Made by a program: the position numbers and the translations under genes. This document shows, piece by piece, positions 8,759-15,505 of a stretch of 64,000 nucleotides of DNA (positions are counted from its first letter, which is position 1; each line of letters opens with the position of its first letter). The notes under the pieces were generated by a model. It saw only the letters and a list, made by a program, of their open reading frames with translations. It did not search any database and was not told where the DNA came from. This DNA is from Guptibacillus algicola (GTDB lineage: Bacteria; Bacillota; Bacilli; Bacillales; Guptibacillaceae). The stretch spans positions 496,001 to 560,000 of the forward strand of contig NZ_JAIVAF010000003.1 of assembly GCF_020171805.1 (NCBI RefSeq), read 5' to 3'.

Positions 8759-8786
8759 CAGCTTCGTCAATAGAAGCTGTTTTTTA
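8757..8786 (+). terminator. Terminator of the DUF421 operon
   Basis: AACAGCTTC (8757-8765), seven-base loop, GAAGCTGTT (8773-8781) and a T-run. The stop codon TAA of the small gene overlaps its first base. Confidence 0.88.
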
Positions 8787-8947
8787 TTTCAAAAATATGG
8801 TCGTAAATTGGAAAATCGTTCGAATGAATGTAAAGAGTCTCATAACAGCGAGAGTAAGAGGTTTTTGTCTAGTTTTGACGAAAGGGTTCACAAGTCATGT
8901 GAATATTTGGATAATAGAATTTGTACGAATTGAAGGAGGGACGAGCT

Positions 8948-9127
8948 TTGTTGTATGTTGACTTTGAAGCTAGGGAAGTGTTGCTTGATTGGATTAAACG
9001 AAAACAGGAGGAAATGATCGAGATTGGTGTTAGGAAAGGAATATCGCACGAGGAAACGTTGCAGTGTAGTCAAGAATTAGATAGTTTATTAACTTCATAT
9101 CAACGTTTTCAGTTCCAACAAGACTAG
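8948..9127 (+). CDS. Spo0E-family aspartyl-phosphate phosphatase
   Basis: A 59-aa protein with the family motif SQELD (in CSQELDSLL) near residue 44 and the preceding amphipathic helix (LLDWIKRKQEEMIEIG), giving the two-helix Spo0E fold. Such proteins dephosphorylate Spo0A~P in the cytoplasm and delay sporulation. The start is TTG 8948, seven bases after AAGGAGGG (8933-8940); the next codon is also TTG, so 8951 is possible. A longer frame from 8921 would place the binding site inside the gene. It stands alone. Confidence 0.8.
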   Translation: MLYVDFEAREVLLDWIKRKQEEMIEIGVRKGISHEETLQCSQELDSLLTSYQRFQFQQD

Positions 9128-9400
9128 GCGGTACATTGATGTTGGGCACCGTCTAACATTCTTCTGTGCAATGAGATGTTTATGAACAAGCGTTATCTCC
9201 TCATGAGCAACATCGTTCATCTCAACAACCTTCACGACATGTTTATATTATCACACAAACATTATATCGAATCTGGATTGTTTTCAAAAAAATTATTATT
9301 AACTTCTCCTAAATAATGCTTTTTGGTTCTTTTTGAACTAGTTATTTAGTGTTTTACATAGCAATTTAATAAAATTTATTGAAAATATGTGATTCAATGT

Positions 9401-9429
9401 TTGAACAAATTGCCCAAAGATTATATACT
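9401..9429 (+). promoter_or_regulatory. Sigma-A promoter of rpmE2
   Basis: TTGAAC (9401-9406), 17-base spacer, TATACT (9424-9429). Predicted start near 9436 gives a leader of about 104 bases. Confidence 0.75.
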
Positions 9430-9440
9430 AGGAAGGACGG

Positions 9441-9472
9441 GTTTTGAACTCATCGTTTGATGAAGTCAAAAC
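9441..9472 (+). promoter_or_regulatory. Leader hairpin of rpmE2, possible ribosomal-protein leader
   Basis: GTTTTGAACTCATC (9441-9454), loop GTTT, GATGAAGTCAAAAC (9459-9472): a 14-bp stem with two mismatches just after the predicted transcription start. Autoregulatory leaders for L31 have been proposed in Firmicutes. No Zur-type box (TCGTAATNATTACGA) was found nearby. Confidence 0.45.
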
Positions 9473-9539
9473 TGTTCTTAAGTTATACCATTCATTTAAA
9501 TGTAAATGATGATTCAATCGATAAAGGAGGTCTACTAAA

Positions 9540-9782
9540 ATGAAGCAAGGAATTCATCCTGATTACAAAAAAGTTGTTTTTCTAGATGTAAGTAGCGGAT
9601 TTAAGTTTCTAACTGGTTCTACTCAAGGATCAAATGAAACAATCGAGTGGGAAGACGGTAACGAATATCCACTAATCAAAGTTGATATCAGTTCTGAGTC
9701 TCACCCGTTCTACACTGGTCAACAGCGCTTTAACGATGCTGGTGGTCGTGTTGAGAAGTTCAAAAAGAAATACAACCGCTAG
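9540..9782 (+). CDS. rpmE2: 50S ribosomal protein L31 type B
   Basis: An 80-aa protein beginning [16 protein letters not shown] with [20 protein letters not shown] and the C-terminal [18 protein letters not shown], all typical of L31. It lacks the CxxC zinc motif of the type A paralogue, which makes it the zinc-independent form that replaces the zinc-containing L31 under zinc limitation in B. subtilis (there under Zur). The start follows AAAGGAGG. It is transcribed alone and shares its terminator with the convergent sigma factor gene. Confidence 0.95.
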   Translation: MKQGIHPDYKKVVFLDVSSGFKFLTGSTQGSNETIEWEDGNEYPLIKVDISSESHPFYTGQQRFNDAGGRVEKFKKKYNR

Positions 9783-9793
9783 TCATCACCACA

Positions 9794-9824
9794 AAACACC
9801 CCGTTTCTACGGGGTGTTTTTTTG
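9794..9824. terminator. Bidirectional terminator of rpmE2
   Basis: AAACACCCCGT (9794-9804), TTCT, ACGGGGTGTTT (9809-9819), then T-run on plus and A-run before the stem (T-run on minus). The last codons of the sigma factor gene are inside it. Confidence 0.9.
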
Positions 9825-10292
9825 TACAACTAGTTTCCTTAGCTTTGTTATTGCACTCTTACGCCACGACTTTACCGCCTCTACGGAAACGCCTTCTCTT
9901 GAAGCGATCTCTTTCAATGAGAGCTCCTCAACAATCGAAAGTTCTACCCACTTACGTTGATTTGCAGTCAACAAAGTAAGGTGATCGTGATTTAGATTAT
10001 TTGGTTGGCTATTCACTGATGGTACCTGATCGATCTCATCAGCGTAAACATATTGATTTGCAAGTTTTACCTCCTTACGAAGTTCATCGATTAATTTTCC
10101 TCGTATCTTTACATATGCGAATGCAGAAAAACTCCCTTTTGATGAATCAAATTGTTTGGCACAGTCCCATAACGCAATTAATGCATGTTGTTCATAGTGA
10201 TGATAGTTTCTTGTAAGGCGAAGTTTCTTTATCTGGCTTTTTATCAAGGGGATATATTGTGATGCTAGTACTTCAAATTGATGATCCTCCAC
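9807..10292 (-). CDS. Small sigma-70 family RNA polymerase sigma factor
   Basis: A 161-aa protein with region 2 (residues about 8-75; ALIALWDCAKQFDSSKGSFS then AFAYVKIRGKLIDELRKE) and region 4 helix-turn-helix (about 105-155; LSLKEIASREGVSVEAVKSW). Regions 1 and 3 are absent, as in compact or ECF-like factors. No anti-sigma gene is adjacent. The GTG at 10292 is the only possible start in frame and lacks a clear ribosome binding site, so the start is uncertain. The last residues (QKNTP) are encoded by the terminator shared with rpmE2. Its target promoters cannot be inferred. Confidence 0.75.
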   Translation of the reverse strand: MEDHQFEVLASQYIPLIKSQIKKLRLTRNYHHYEQHALIALWDCAKQFDSSKGSFSAFAYVKIRGKLIDELRKEVKLANQYVYADEIDQVPSVNSQPNNLNHDHLTLLTANQRKWVELSIVEELSLKEIASREGVSVEAVKSWRKSAITKLRKLVVQKNTP

Positions 10293-10492
10293 AACGCGCT
10301 CTCCACAGCGGGTGCACCCATCTCAAATTCCGTCGGTAAGCAAATCTTATTCGAATTCTAATTAATTTTCATCGTAGGAAACAAAGAGTTTGAGGGGGGA
10401 AGGGAGCCTTGAACGAAGGAAATAGTCTTAGGTAATTAATGACTTTATATAGTGAAGTAAGAACCAAATTAGGTGTTTTGTGCTTTTTTAGC

Positions 10493-10523
10493 AAAAAAAA
10501 AAACGACCTTTTAGTAAGATCGC
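10493..10523 (-). terminator. Terminator of the small 33-aa gene
   Basis: Read on the minus strand: GCGATCTT (10523-10516), five-base loop, AAGGTCGT (10510-10503), then an unbroken run of about eleven T. There is no other minus-strand gene close upstream to use it. Confidence 0.8.
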
Positions 10524-10533
10524 TCAGAGTGTC

Positions 10534-10635
10534 CTATGCTTTTCTATAACAAAGCTGTGCTTTTACACCTTTACCTTGAAGATCACGGACGATCCGGCGT
10601 AGTTCTTCTTTCGTTAGTAGTTTTTCTTTCAGCAT
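10534..10635 (-). CDS. Small charged protein of unknown function (33 aa)
   Basis: ATG at 10635 follows a GGAGGTGCCAC ribosome binding site, and the frame ends with TAG at 10534-10536, eleven bases before a strong terminator. The product begins MLKEKLLTKEELRRIVRDLQ and ends CYRKA: one amphipathic, charged helix with Lys/Arg/Glu, no signal peptide, one Cys. I recognise no family. A near-perfect ribosome binding site plus a dedicated terminator make a real transcription unit likely. It could be a small regulatory or sporulation peptide. Confidence 0.6.
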   Translation of the reverse strand: MLKEKLLTKEELRRIVRDLQGKGVKAQLCYRKA

Positions 10636-10909
10636 GTGGCACCTCCGGGAGATTTTTATATACAGGGCTCGACTCTTCAGTAGATTACGTAACATCTGTT
10701 CAAAATACTGTTTCCCTTGGAATCCAATTCATAAACGTATCAATGTAAATGAACTCTCCCCAGTATACTATTCTCCTTTAATTGAGTAAATCCTTTAACG
10801 ATGTTCGTCATTCAGTTTCCACATTTGTAAAAATGTTAACGTGTATAATTGAGCAAAACGGGGAATCAATGAATTAACAATAAATTCTTATTAATAGGGA
10901 GAAGAGATC

Positions 10910-11743
10910 ATGAACAAAGTAGAGCAAAGATATGTCGATTTCTTCGAAGAACATTTGGAAGAAATAAGTGAAAAGTGGATCACTAGACTTCATAAGTTAG
11001 TTAATGAACATGAAGCAACAGATACAGCTGTGATCGATGATTCAAAGTTGAAAAAAGAAATAGAAGCTTTCTGTTCAGACTTTGTCCGTCAAATGATTTT
11101 TCTTGAGTCGAACCAAAGAGATGTGATGCAGTGGGCGAGTCGAATTGTTGAAATCTTTGAGCATCATACGTTTTCATTACAACAATCAGTCGCTAGTCTT
11201 ACGTATTTGAGGCAAATTCTTTGGGATATTATGGTGGAATTTAGTAGGGAGAAGAGTGAAAACATAGATGCGGCTCAGCTTGCTGAATGGGGAAGCTATA
11301 TGAACAAATCCTTTGATCTTCTTCTTCATAAAGTGACTGTCTATACAAATCAATTAAACGAAGAGAAGATGAAGGCGCAGGAAACGAGAATTTCTGAATT
11401 AAGCGTTCCAATCATTCCGTTATCCAAAAGTGTAGGTGTCCTGCCATTAATCGGAACAATCGATACGTATCGAGCGTCTCTTATCCAGCGTAGAGGGGTC
11501 GAAAAGAGTGCAGAGCTTAAGCTATCCCACCTAGTGGTGGATCTATCTGGAGTGCCGATCATGGACACGATGGTAGCGAACGAAATCTTCCAGTTAATGA
11601 AAATACTTGAGCTATCTGGCATCGAAACAATCGTTACGGGCATCCGGCCTGAGATTGCTCAAACAACAGTGAATTTAGGTATTGATTTCGACAAAGTAAA
11701 AACTTTCGCACATTTGCATCAAGCTATACACGAAATTTTATAA
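10910..11743 (+). CDS. RsbR-paralogue stressosome protein (RsbRD-like N-terminus plus STAS domain)
   Basis: A 277-aa protein: residues about 1-150 are an all-helical N-terminal sensor (RsbRD_N type), and residues about 160-277 form a STAS domain with the core strand LVVDLSGVPIMDT and the helix VANEIFQLMKILELSG. Stressosome RsbR proteins co-assemble with RsbS and release RsbT to activate sigma-B under environmental stress. The gene is monocistronic here, with no rsbS or rsbT neighbours, as for the scattered B. subtilis paralogues. The start at 10910 follows GGGAGAAG. Confidence 0.85.
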   Translation: MNKVEQRYVDFFEEHLEEISEKWITRLHKLVNEHEATDTAVIDDSKLKKEIEAFCSDFVRQMIFLESNQRDVMQWASRIVEIFEHHTFSLQQSVASLTYLRQILWDIMVEFSREKSENIDAAQLAEWGSYMNKSFDLLLHKVTVYTNQLNEEKMKAQETRISELSVPIIPLSKSVGVLPLIGTIDTYRASLIQRRGVEKSAELKLSHLVVDLSGVPIMDTMVANEIFQLMKILELSGIETIVTGIRPEIAQTTVNLGIDFDKVKTFAHLHQAIHEIL

Positions 11744-12073
11744 CGAGAATGATAAATACTCACTTAAATGTTGGTAGTTACCATGCTTTAACAAGAAAAT
11801 AGCTAGGATATATTTATGATACCGCTTCAAATTCGATTTACTAAATAAGTATTGTTTAACAAGCTCTCGATACGGAAGCTTGCGGGTTTGTAGAACCCGA
11901 TTAGAAAGCGTCGGTAGTTCTATGAGTTTATATGCTACACCTTTGCACCAGTTTCGAACGGATGGTTCGATCGGTGAAAGAACACTAAGCTGGTGGAAAG
12001 AGATTCGGAATTGTTTCAACTGTTCCTGATAACGAATAATCTCGCCCCTAAATAAACGATCTTCCTTCATCAT
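11738..12073 (-). CDS. Stand-alone protein resembling the C-terminal domain of sigma factor SigI
   Basis: About 111 aa. The C-terminal part (LPYRELVKQYLFSKSNLKRY then HKYILAIFLLKHGNYQHLSEYL) matches the DNA-binding end of SigI (pattern: LP...L.....S..TL.R.RKYI.A..L...GDY..L.EYL), and EIIRYQEQLKQFRISFHQLS fits the start of the same domain. No core-polymerase-binding (region 2) part is encoded here or upstream, where the sequence becomes non-coding. Start 12073 is chosen because AAGGATGG precedes it by five bases; ATG 12082 is also in frame. It has a good promoter, so it looks expressed. It may be a split sigma subunit or a decayed gene. It converges with the RsbR paralogue, overlapping by six bases. 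Confidence 0.6.
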   Translation of the reverse strand: MMKEDRLFRGEIIRYQEQLKQFRISFHQLSVLSPIEPSVRNWCKGVAYKLIELPTLSNRVLQTRKLPYRELVKQYLFSKSNLKRYHKYILAIFLLKHGNYQHLSEYLSFSL

Positions 12074-12118
12074 ATTATCCATCCTTACTACGTCCTTAAA
12101 TTCTTATGCTATGCGAAG

Positions 12119-12147
12119 ATTATACGGCTAAGAGAAAAAAGAATCAA
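12119..12147 (-). promoter_or_regulatory. Sigma-A promoter of the SigI-C-domain gene
   Basis: On the minus strand: TTGATT (12147-12142), 17-base spacer, TATAAT (12124-12119). Predicted start near 12112, about 40 bases before the ATG. Confidence 0.7.
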
Positions 12148-12301
12148 TGGGTATAATATGGGAAGTTAGCTTGTCCTTATTAGGTCAAAAGTACCGTTCT
12201 TTTTGAAGAACCTATAACGCTTGAATTTAGCAATGAAAAGAAGAGGGAGAATGTCCCTCATCTCAGTCTGCAGAGAAACCTTAACCTGTGCTCCCGATGT
12301 C

Positions 12302-12425
12302 GTAGGAGTTTGAAAACAGCTTGCTTTCCTGCGGACGAACGCCCGAGCCTCCTCGCGAAAAAGCGTTCGCTGTGGGGTCTCGGTCGCTCGTTCTTCCGCT
12401 GGAGTCAAGCTGACTTCACTCCTAC
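12302..12425 (+). repeat. Hairpin repeat B, copy 2
   Basis: GTAGGAGTTTGAAAACAGCTTG at the left end pairs with CAAGCTGACTTCACTCCTAC at the right. Compared with copies 1 and 3 (GAATACCGC / GCGGTATTC) both arms have changed together, keeping the stem. Confidence 0.8.
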
Positions 12426-12557
12426 TAGATTGTGATGCACTCTAACAGAACCTCCCGTTCTATTGAATTCAACTAGATATGAAAATCTTTCTTTACCATT
12501 AAAGCTTCCTGATTTGATGAAAAATGATTTAAATCATTCTCACAATAACCGTTGATT

Positions 12558-12675
12558 GGAGCGGAAGGATGCTCGACTCCTGCAGGATGAGCGGGACAGG
12601 TTAGACGCCACAGGAGCGTTAGCGACGAGGAGGCTCACCGCCCGCCCTACGGAAAGCGAGTATCCTGGAGCGGAA
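12558..12675 (+). repeat. Hairpin repeat A, copy 2
   Basis: Bounded by GGAGCGGAA at 12558-12566 and 12667-12675; closing stem GGATGCTCG / CGAGTATCC with one wobble pair. Confidence 0.85.
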
Positions 12676-12738
12676 ATTCCTCCTTTTCATGGTAAAAGGT
12701 AAAATAGAAAAAGCTGCCGAGATTTTCTCGACAGCTTG

Positions 12739-12768
12739 AGAAGAGGGAGAATCTCCCTCCTCTTTCTG
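12739..12768 (-). terminator. Hairpin downstream of the YjcZ-type gene; right copy of the locus 2 duplication
   Basis: AGAAGAGGGAGA (12739-12750) / TCTCCCTCCTCT (12753-12764), then TTTC on the plus strand, lying four bases beyond the stop of the YjcZ-type gene. On the minus strand the T-tract is poor, so termination efficiency is uncertain. Confidence 0.6.
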
Positions 12769-12772
12769 TAGA

Positions 12773-12859
12773 TTAATAAACGAAAGCAGCACCTACAATG
12801 ATAAGCAGAATGAAAAGAACTACGATAAGCGCGAATCCTTGGCCATAGCCGTAACCCAT
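12773..12859 (-). CDS. YjcZ-family sporulation peptide (28 aa)
   Basis: Too short for standard gene calling, but typical: [20 protein letters not shown], then IVGAAFVY. This is the YjcZ-family pattern of a Gly/Tyr-rich start followed by one hydrophobic helix. ATG 12859 lies nine bases after a GGAGG ribosome binding site. Such peptides are made in sporulating Bacillaceae and associate with spore or forespore membranes; their role is unknown. It stands alone next to repeat locus 2. Confidence 0.88.
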   Translation of the reverse strand: MGYGYGQGFALIVVLFILLIIVGAAFVY

Positions 12860-12945
12860 TCTAGTCACCTCCTTCACCTTGCTGTTGTTAATCTGTAATA
12901 GTATTGTATGTAAGAAGTTTTAAATGGTTTGGGCAATTGAGAATG

Positions 12946-12977
12946 AAAAAAAGCCTGAACCAATATAGTTCAGGCAA
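12946..12977 (-). terminator. Terminator of the haloacid dehalogenase-type gene
   Basis: On the minus strand GCCTGAAC, loop TATATTG, GTTCAGGC and a run of seven T, directly after the stop at 12982. Confidence 0.9.
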
Positions 12978-12981
12978 TTCG

Positions 12982-13647
12982 TTATTTCCAGTTCTTTAGA
13001 CCGGTTAAATCATGATAGATCGAGGATGGTTGTAAGTTGAGTTCCTCAACTGGCTGTTCTTTTCGGTTGATCCATGCTGTGTTAAATCCAAAGTTTGCAG
13101 CACCCGAAATGTCCCATCCGTTTGAAGACATGAAAAGAACATCTTGTCTTGTTATTTTAAGAGAATCGATGACGTGCGTGTAGGATGCAGGTGTCGGCTT
13201 ATATTGTTTCACATCATCTGCACTAATAATATGGTCGATATAGTCAGATAGAGGTGACTGCGCTACTAGTGGATCTAACATATCATGTGACCCATTTGAA
13301 AAAATAGCGACCGTCACGTTTTGTTCTTTCAGTTCTTTTAGAACTTGAGGAACCTCTTCATACACTTCAAGCTCCTTGTAGGCACCCAAAAGCGCTTCTT
13401 CATCTTCAGCATTCAAGTCCTGGCCTGTTTCTGCAACTGCATAACGCAGTGCATCTCGGGTGACTTCTGAAAACGGTCGATATTTCCCCATCATCTGCCT
13501 TAAATAACTGTACTCTAGTTGTTTTTTACGCCACGATTGGCTTATTGCCTCTCCATTGTTTGGAAAAAGCTCTTCACATTTCTCCATTACCGAGAATACA
13601 TCAAACAACGTCCCATATGCATCAAATACGAAAGCTTTAATGTTCAT
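12982..13647 (-). CDS. HAD-superfamily hydrolase, type II haloacid dehalogenase-like
   Basis: Start ATG 13647 follows AGGAGGG by six bases; the longer frame to 13752 lacks a binding site and adds 35 residues not seen in the family. The 221-aa product opens MNIKAFVFDAYGTLFD with nucleophile Asp9, then motif II in AIFSNGSHDML, motif III Lys in KQYKPTPASY and motif IV SSNGWDISGA. This is the S-2-haloacid dehalogenase subgroup (usual length 220-230), which removes halide from 2-haloalkanoic acids, although many members act on other small substrates. It is monocistronic, divergent from the signal peptidase gene. Confidence 0.88.
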   Translation of the reverse strand: MNIKAFVFDAYGTLFDVFSVMEKCEELFPNNGEAISQSWRKKQLEYSYLRQMMGKYRPFSEVTRDALRYAVAETGQDLNAEDEEALLGAYKELEVYEEVPQVLKELKEQNVTVAIFSNGSHDMLDPLVAQSPLSDYIDHIISADDVKQYKPTPASYTHVIDSLKITRQDVLFMSSNGWDISGAANFGFNTAWINRKEQPVEELNLQPSSIYHDLTGLKNWK

Positions 13648-13833
13648 GAATACCCTCCTAGAAGTATGATAAGTTAAGTTCACCATAAAGTGGTAGAAAT
13701 ATGAAATCAAATGCTCAAAAATAGGCAGTTTGACGGTGGTGCATGCTAGCAATATATAGGAAAATCATGCTAGAATAAACTGGGAATCTCATAAGGTAAT
13801 AGAGAAGAATTGGAAGCACTTAAGGAGGATGAC

Positions 13834-14388
13834 ATGGAAAAAGAGTCTCAAACCAAGTGGGTGAAAGAGTGGGCAAGTCCTCTAATCTTTGCAGTTGCTC
13901 TAGCCTTCGTATTAAAAATGTTTATCGTTGCACCTTATATCGTTGAGGGTGCGTCAATGGATCCAACCTTACATGACGGTGATCGTCTTTTAGTAAATAA
14001 ATTTATCTCTTATGTGCAAGACGAGCCTGACAGAGGCGAGATCGTCATCATAAAAAATGCAGAAATGGATAAACACTATGTGAAGCGCGTAATCGGTTTA
14101 CCTGGTGATACAGTAGAAATGAAGAATGACAGTCTCTTAGTGAATGGAAAGGAGCTCGATGAGCCTTATCTATCCACGAATCGAAATAAAGCTGAAACGA
14201 TGGGGATGCAATTAACTGAGGATTTTGGACCGATTGAAATCCCTGATGGGGAATTATTCGTGATGGGTGACAACAGGCTTAGAAGTATGGACAGCCGAAA
14301 CGGTCTAGGTAAAATCGCGACAAAAGATATTGTAGGTCGAGCTGAAATGGTTTGGTATCCATTCACAGACTTGCGTTCAACAAATTAG
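13834..14388 (+). CDS. lepB: Signal peptidase I
   Basis: Start ATG 13834 lies five bases after AAGGAGG; a frame from 13810 would put that site inside the gene. The 184-aa protein has one N-terminal membrane helix (about 15-35), the catalytic serine motif GASMDPTL (Ser41), the general base Lys84 in YVKRVIGLPGD and the late signature GDNRLRSMDSR. It matches the short Gram-positive SipS/SipT class, which cleaves signal peptides from secreted proteins outside the membrane. It is single and ends at its own terminator. Confidence 0.95.
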   Translation: MEKESQTKWVKEWASPLIFAVALAFVLKMFIVAPYIVEGASMDPTLHDGDRLLVNKFISYVQDEPDRGEIVIIKNAEMDKHYVKRVIGLPGDTVEMKNDSLLVNGKELDEPYLSTNRNKAETMGMQLTEDFGPIEIPDGELFVMGDNRLRSMDSRNGLGKIATKDIVGRAEMVWYPFTDLRSTN

Positions 14389-14393
14389 CATTG

Positions 14394-14427
14394 AAAGAGG
14401 GAGGCTGTTACAGCTCTCTCTTTTTTG
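14394..14427 (+). terminator. Terminator of signal peptidase gene
   Basis: AGAGGGAGGCTG, TTA, CAGCTCTCTCTTTTTT: a slightly imperfect stem with a run of six T. Confidence 0.8.
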
Positions 14428-14476
14428 TAATCGTTTAGCAATAGTTGAAAAGAACAGTTAATGAGTGGATTTCTCC

Positions 14477-14482
14477 TATAAT
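14477..14482 (+). promoter_or_regulatory. -10 element before the CAP-domain gene
   Basis: A perfect TATAAT at 14477-14482 with no good -35. It predicts a start near 14489 and a leader of about 210 bases. Confidence 0.4.
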
Positions 14483-14506
14483 ATGGAACTATTTCCAGGC
14501 TGATCG

Positions 14507-14579
14507 CTAATCAACATAAGGGTTGGATGTGCCTTGGTCCCTTGCTAGGACAGCATTCAGCCCCTTTTTAGCAGATTAG
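14507..14579 (+). promoter_or_regulatory. Structured leader / possible transcription attenuator before the CAP-domain gene
   Basis: GGGTTGGATG (14520-14529) pairs over ten bases (two wobbles) with GCATTCAGCCC (14553-14563), enclosing a small TCC/GGA hairpin, and is followed by CTTTTTA: an intrinsic terminator shape inside a 5' leader. CTAATC (14507-14512) can pair with GATTAG (14574-14579) outside it. It matches no riboswitch class I know, including the c-di-AMP type. Confidence 0.45.
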
Positions 14580-14701
14580 GGTAGTTTGTAAGTGTGTACC
14601 AGTGATTTCCGGTGTAGGAATTTTTTACGGTCTTACAAGCTGCTTTTCATATGATACTTTCAATGTGCAAGACATTTTCACCAAAACAAGGAGGAATACC
14701 A

Positions 14702-15430
14702 TTGAAGAAATCAGTTATTCTAAGTGTCACAGCGGCAGCAGCCCTGTTGGCAGCAAATCCAACAACAAGTTCAGCAAGTACAGGAGCTGAACAGAACTCC
14801 AATATTGACGTGAAGACTCAGTCTTATCAATTTTCTAATATGGAAGATTTTCAATCGTTCGTTAAGCAGATTGAAGATCAGTACAATATTTCTATTCAGG
14901 ATTCAATTAACTTCTCAAATAAAAAAGTAGAGCAAGAGCCTGCTCCGAAGGAAAGTGCACCTGCACCAAGCAAAGCGCAGGCACCAAGCGAGTCACCTAC
15001 AAATGAAGCAGCAGAGCCAGCTCAAAATAATGAAACAAAGCAAGAAAACGGACTGTCTCAATTTGAGCAAGAAGTTGTTAATCTTACAAATGCAGAAAGA
15101 GAGAAAGCTGGTTTGCCAGCACTAAAAGTAGACACAGAGCTTAGTAAAGTTGCCGAAGCTAAGTCGGAAGACATGAAAGCAAATAACTATTTCGCTCATA
15201 ATAGCCCAACGTACGGTTCTCCTTTTGAAATGATGGATCAGTTTGGGGTTGAATACCGCACGGCTGGAGAGAACATTGCGAAAGGTCAACAAACTCCAGA
15301 AGCAGTAGTAAATGCATGGATGAACAGTGAAGGACACCGCAAGAACATTATGAATGAAAGCTTTACTCATATCGGTGTAGGACATGTTGAAGAAGGAAAC
15401 ATCTGGACACAACAATTCATCGGTAAATAA
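14702..15430 (+). CDS. Secreted CAP/SCP-domain protein (YkwD-like)
   Basis: Start TTG 14702 follows AAGGAGG; the product begins MKKSVILSVTAAAALLAANP, a signal peptide ending near residue 26 (TSSAS). Residues about 30-115 are a Pro/Ala/Glu-rich linker, and about 120-242 a CAP domain with the family motifs LTNAEREKAGLPAL, AEAKSEDMKANNYFAH, AGENIAKGQQTPE and GHRKNIMNESFTHIGVG. Bacterial CAP proteins are extracellular; B. subtilis YkwD and YlbC are the nearest known types, of unknown biochemical role. A long structured leader precedes it. Confidence 0.88.
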   Translation: MKKSVILSVTAAAALLAANPTTSSASTGAEQNSNIDVKTQSYQFSNMEDFQSFVKQIEDQYNISIQDSINFSNKKVEQEPAPKESAPAPSKAQAPSESPTNEAAEPAQNNETKQENGLSQFEQEVVNLTNAEREKAGLPALKVDTELSKVAEAKSEDMKANNYFAHNSPTYGSPFEMMDQFGVEYRTAGENIAKGQQTPEAVVNAWMNSEGHRKNIMNESFTHIGVGHVEEGNIWTQQFIGK

Positions 15431-15450
15431 TACGTGATCATTTGAAGCGA

Positions 15451-15487
15451 AACAAGCTGTCGAGACTAGTCTCGACAGCTTGTTTTT
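15451..15487 (+). terminator. Terminator of the CAP-domain gene
   Basis: AACAAGCTGTCGAGA (15451-15465), CTAG, TCTCGACAGCTTGTT (15470-15484), T-run. Its core resembles the extra hairpin at 12711-12737 in repeat locus 2. Confidence 0.92.
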
Positions 15488-15505
15488 TGTAATCAATCTA
15501 TGTAT

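Larger units (their letters stand above)
9128..9539. other. Intergenic region between the Spo0E-like gene and rpmE2
   Basis: AT-rich, about 410 bases. It contains a weak hairpin right after the Spo0E-like gene (AGGCGGT / ACCGTCT), and the promoter and leader of rpmE2 from 9401 on. Nothing convincing was seen in 9170-9400. Confidence 0.5.
10293..10909. other. Intergenic region holding a small minus-strand gene
   Basis: About 620 bases between the sigma factor and the RsbR paralogue. Apart from the 33-aa gene at 10534-10635 and its terminator, and a TATAAT at 10844-10849 with a weak -35 that may serve the RsbR paralogue, nothing was recognised. Confidence 0.5.
12239..12771 (+). mobile_element. 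Terminator-flanked compound intergenic element, locus 2
   Basis: Direct copies AGAAGAGGGAGAAT... at 12239-12273 and 12739-12771 (a terminator hairpin, about 35 bases, few differences) enclose about 465 bp holding repeat B (12302-12425) then repeat A (12558-12675), plus an extra hairpin at 12711-12737 (AAGCTGCCGAGA / TCTCGACAGCTT). The right copy is the terminator of the YjcZ-type gene; the left copy has lost its T-run. Same plan as loci 1 and 3. The frame visible at 12166-12408 on the minus strand lies within repeat B and is not a gene. Confidence 0.55.

Noticed and set aside
10536-10748. Plus-strand 70-codon open frame
   Set aside because: It is antisense to the better supported 33-aa gene and has no ribosome binding site.
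12166-12408. Minus-strand 80-codon open frame
   Set aside because: It lies across the terminator copy and repeat B of locus 2, has no ribosome binding site and shares sequence with the non-coding repeats at loci 1 and 3.
14507-14579. c-di-AMP (ydaO-type) riboswitch before the CAP-domain gene
   Set aside because: The conserved core sequences of that class are not present; only a simple stem with a T-run is seen.
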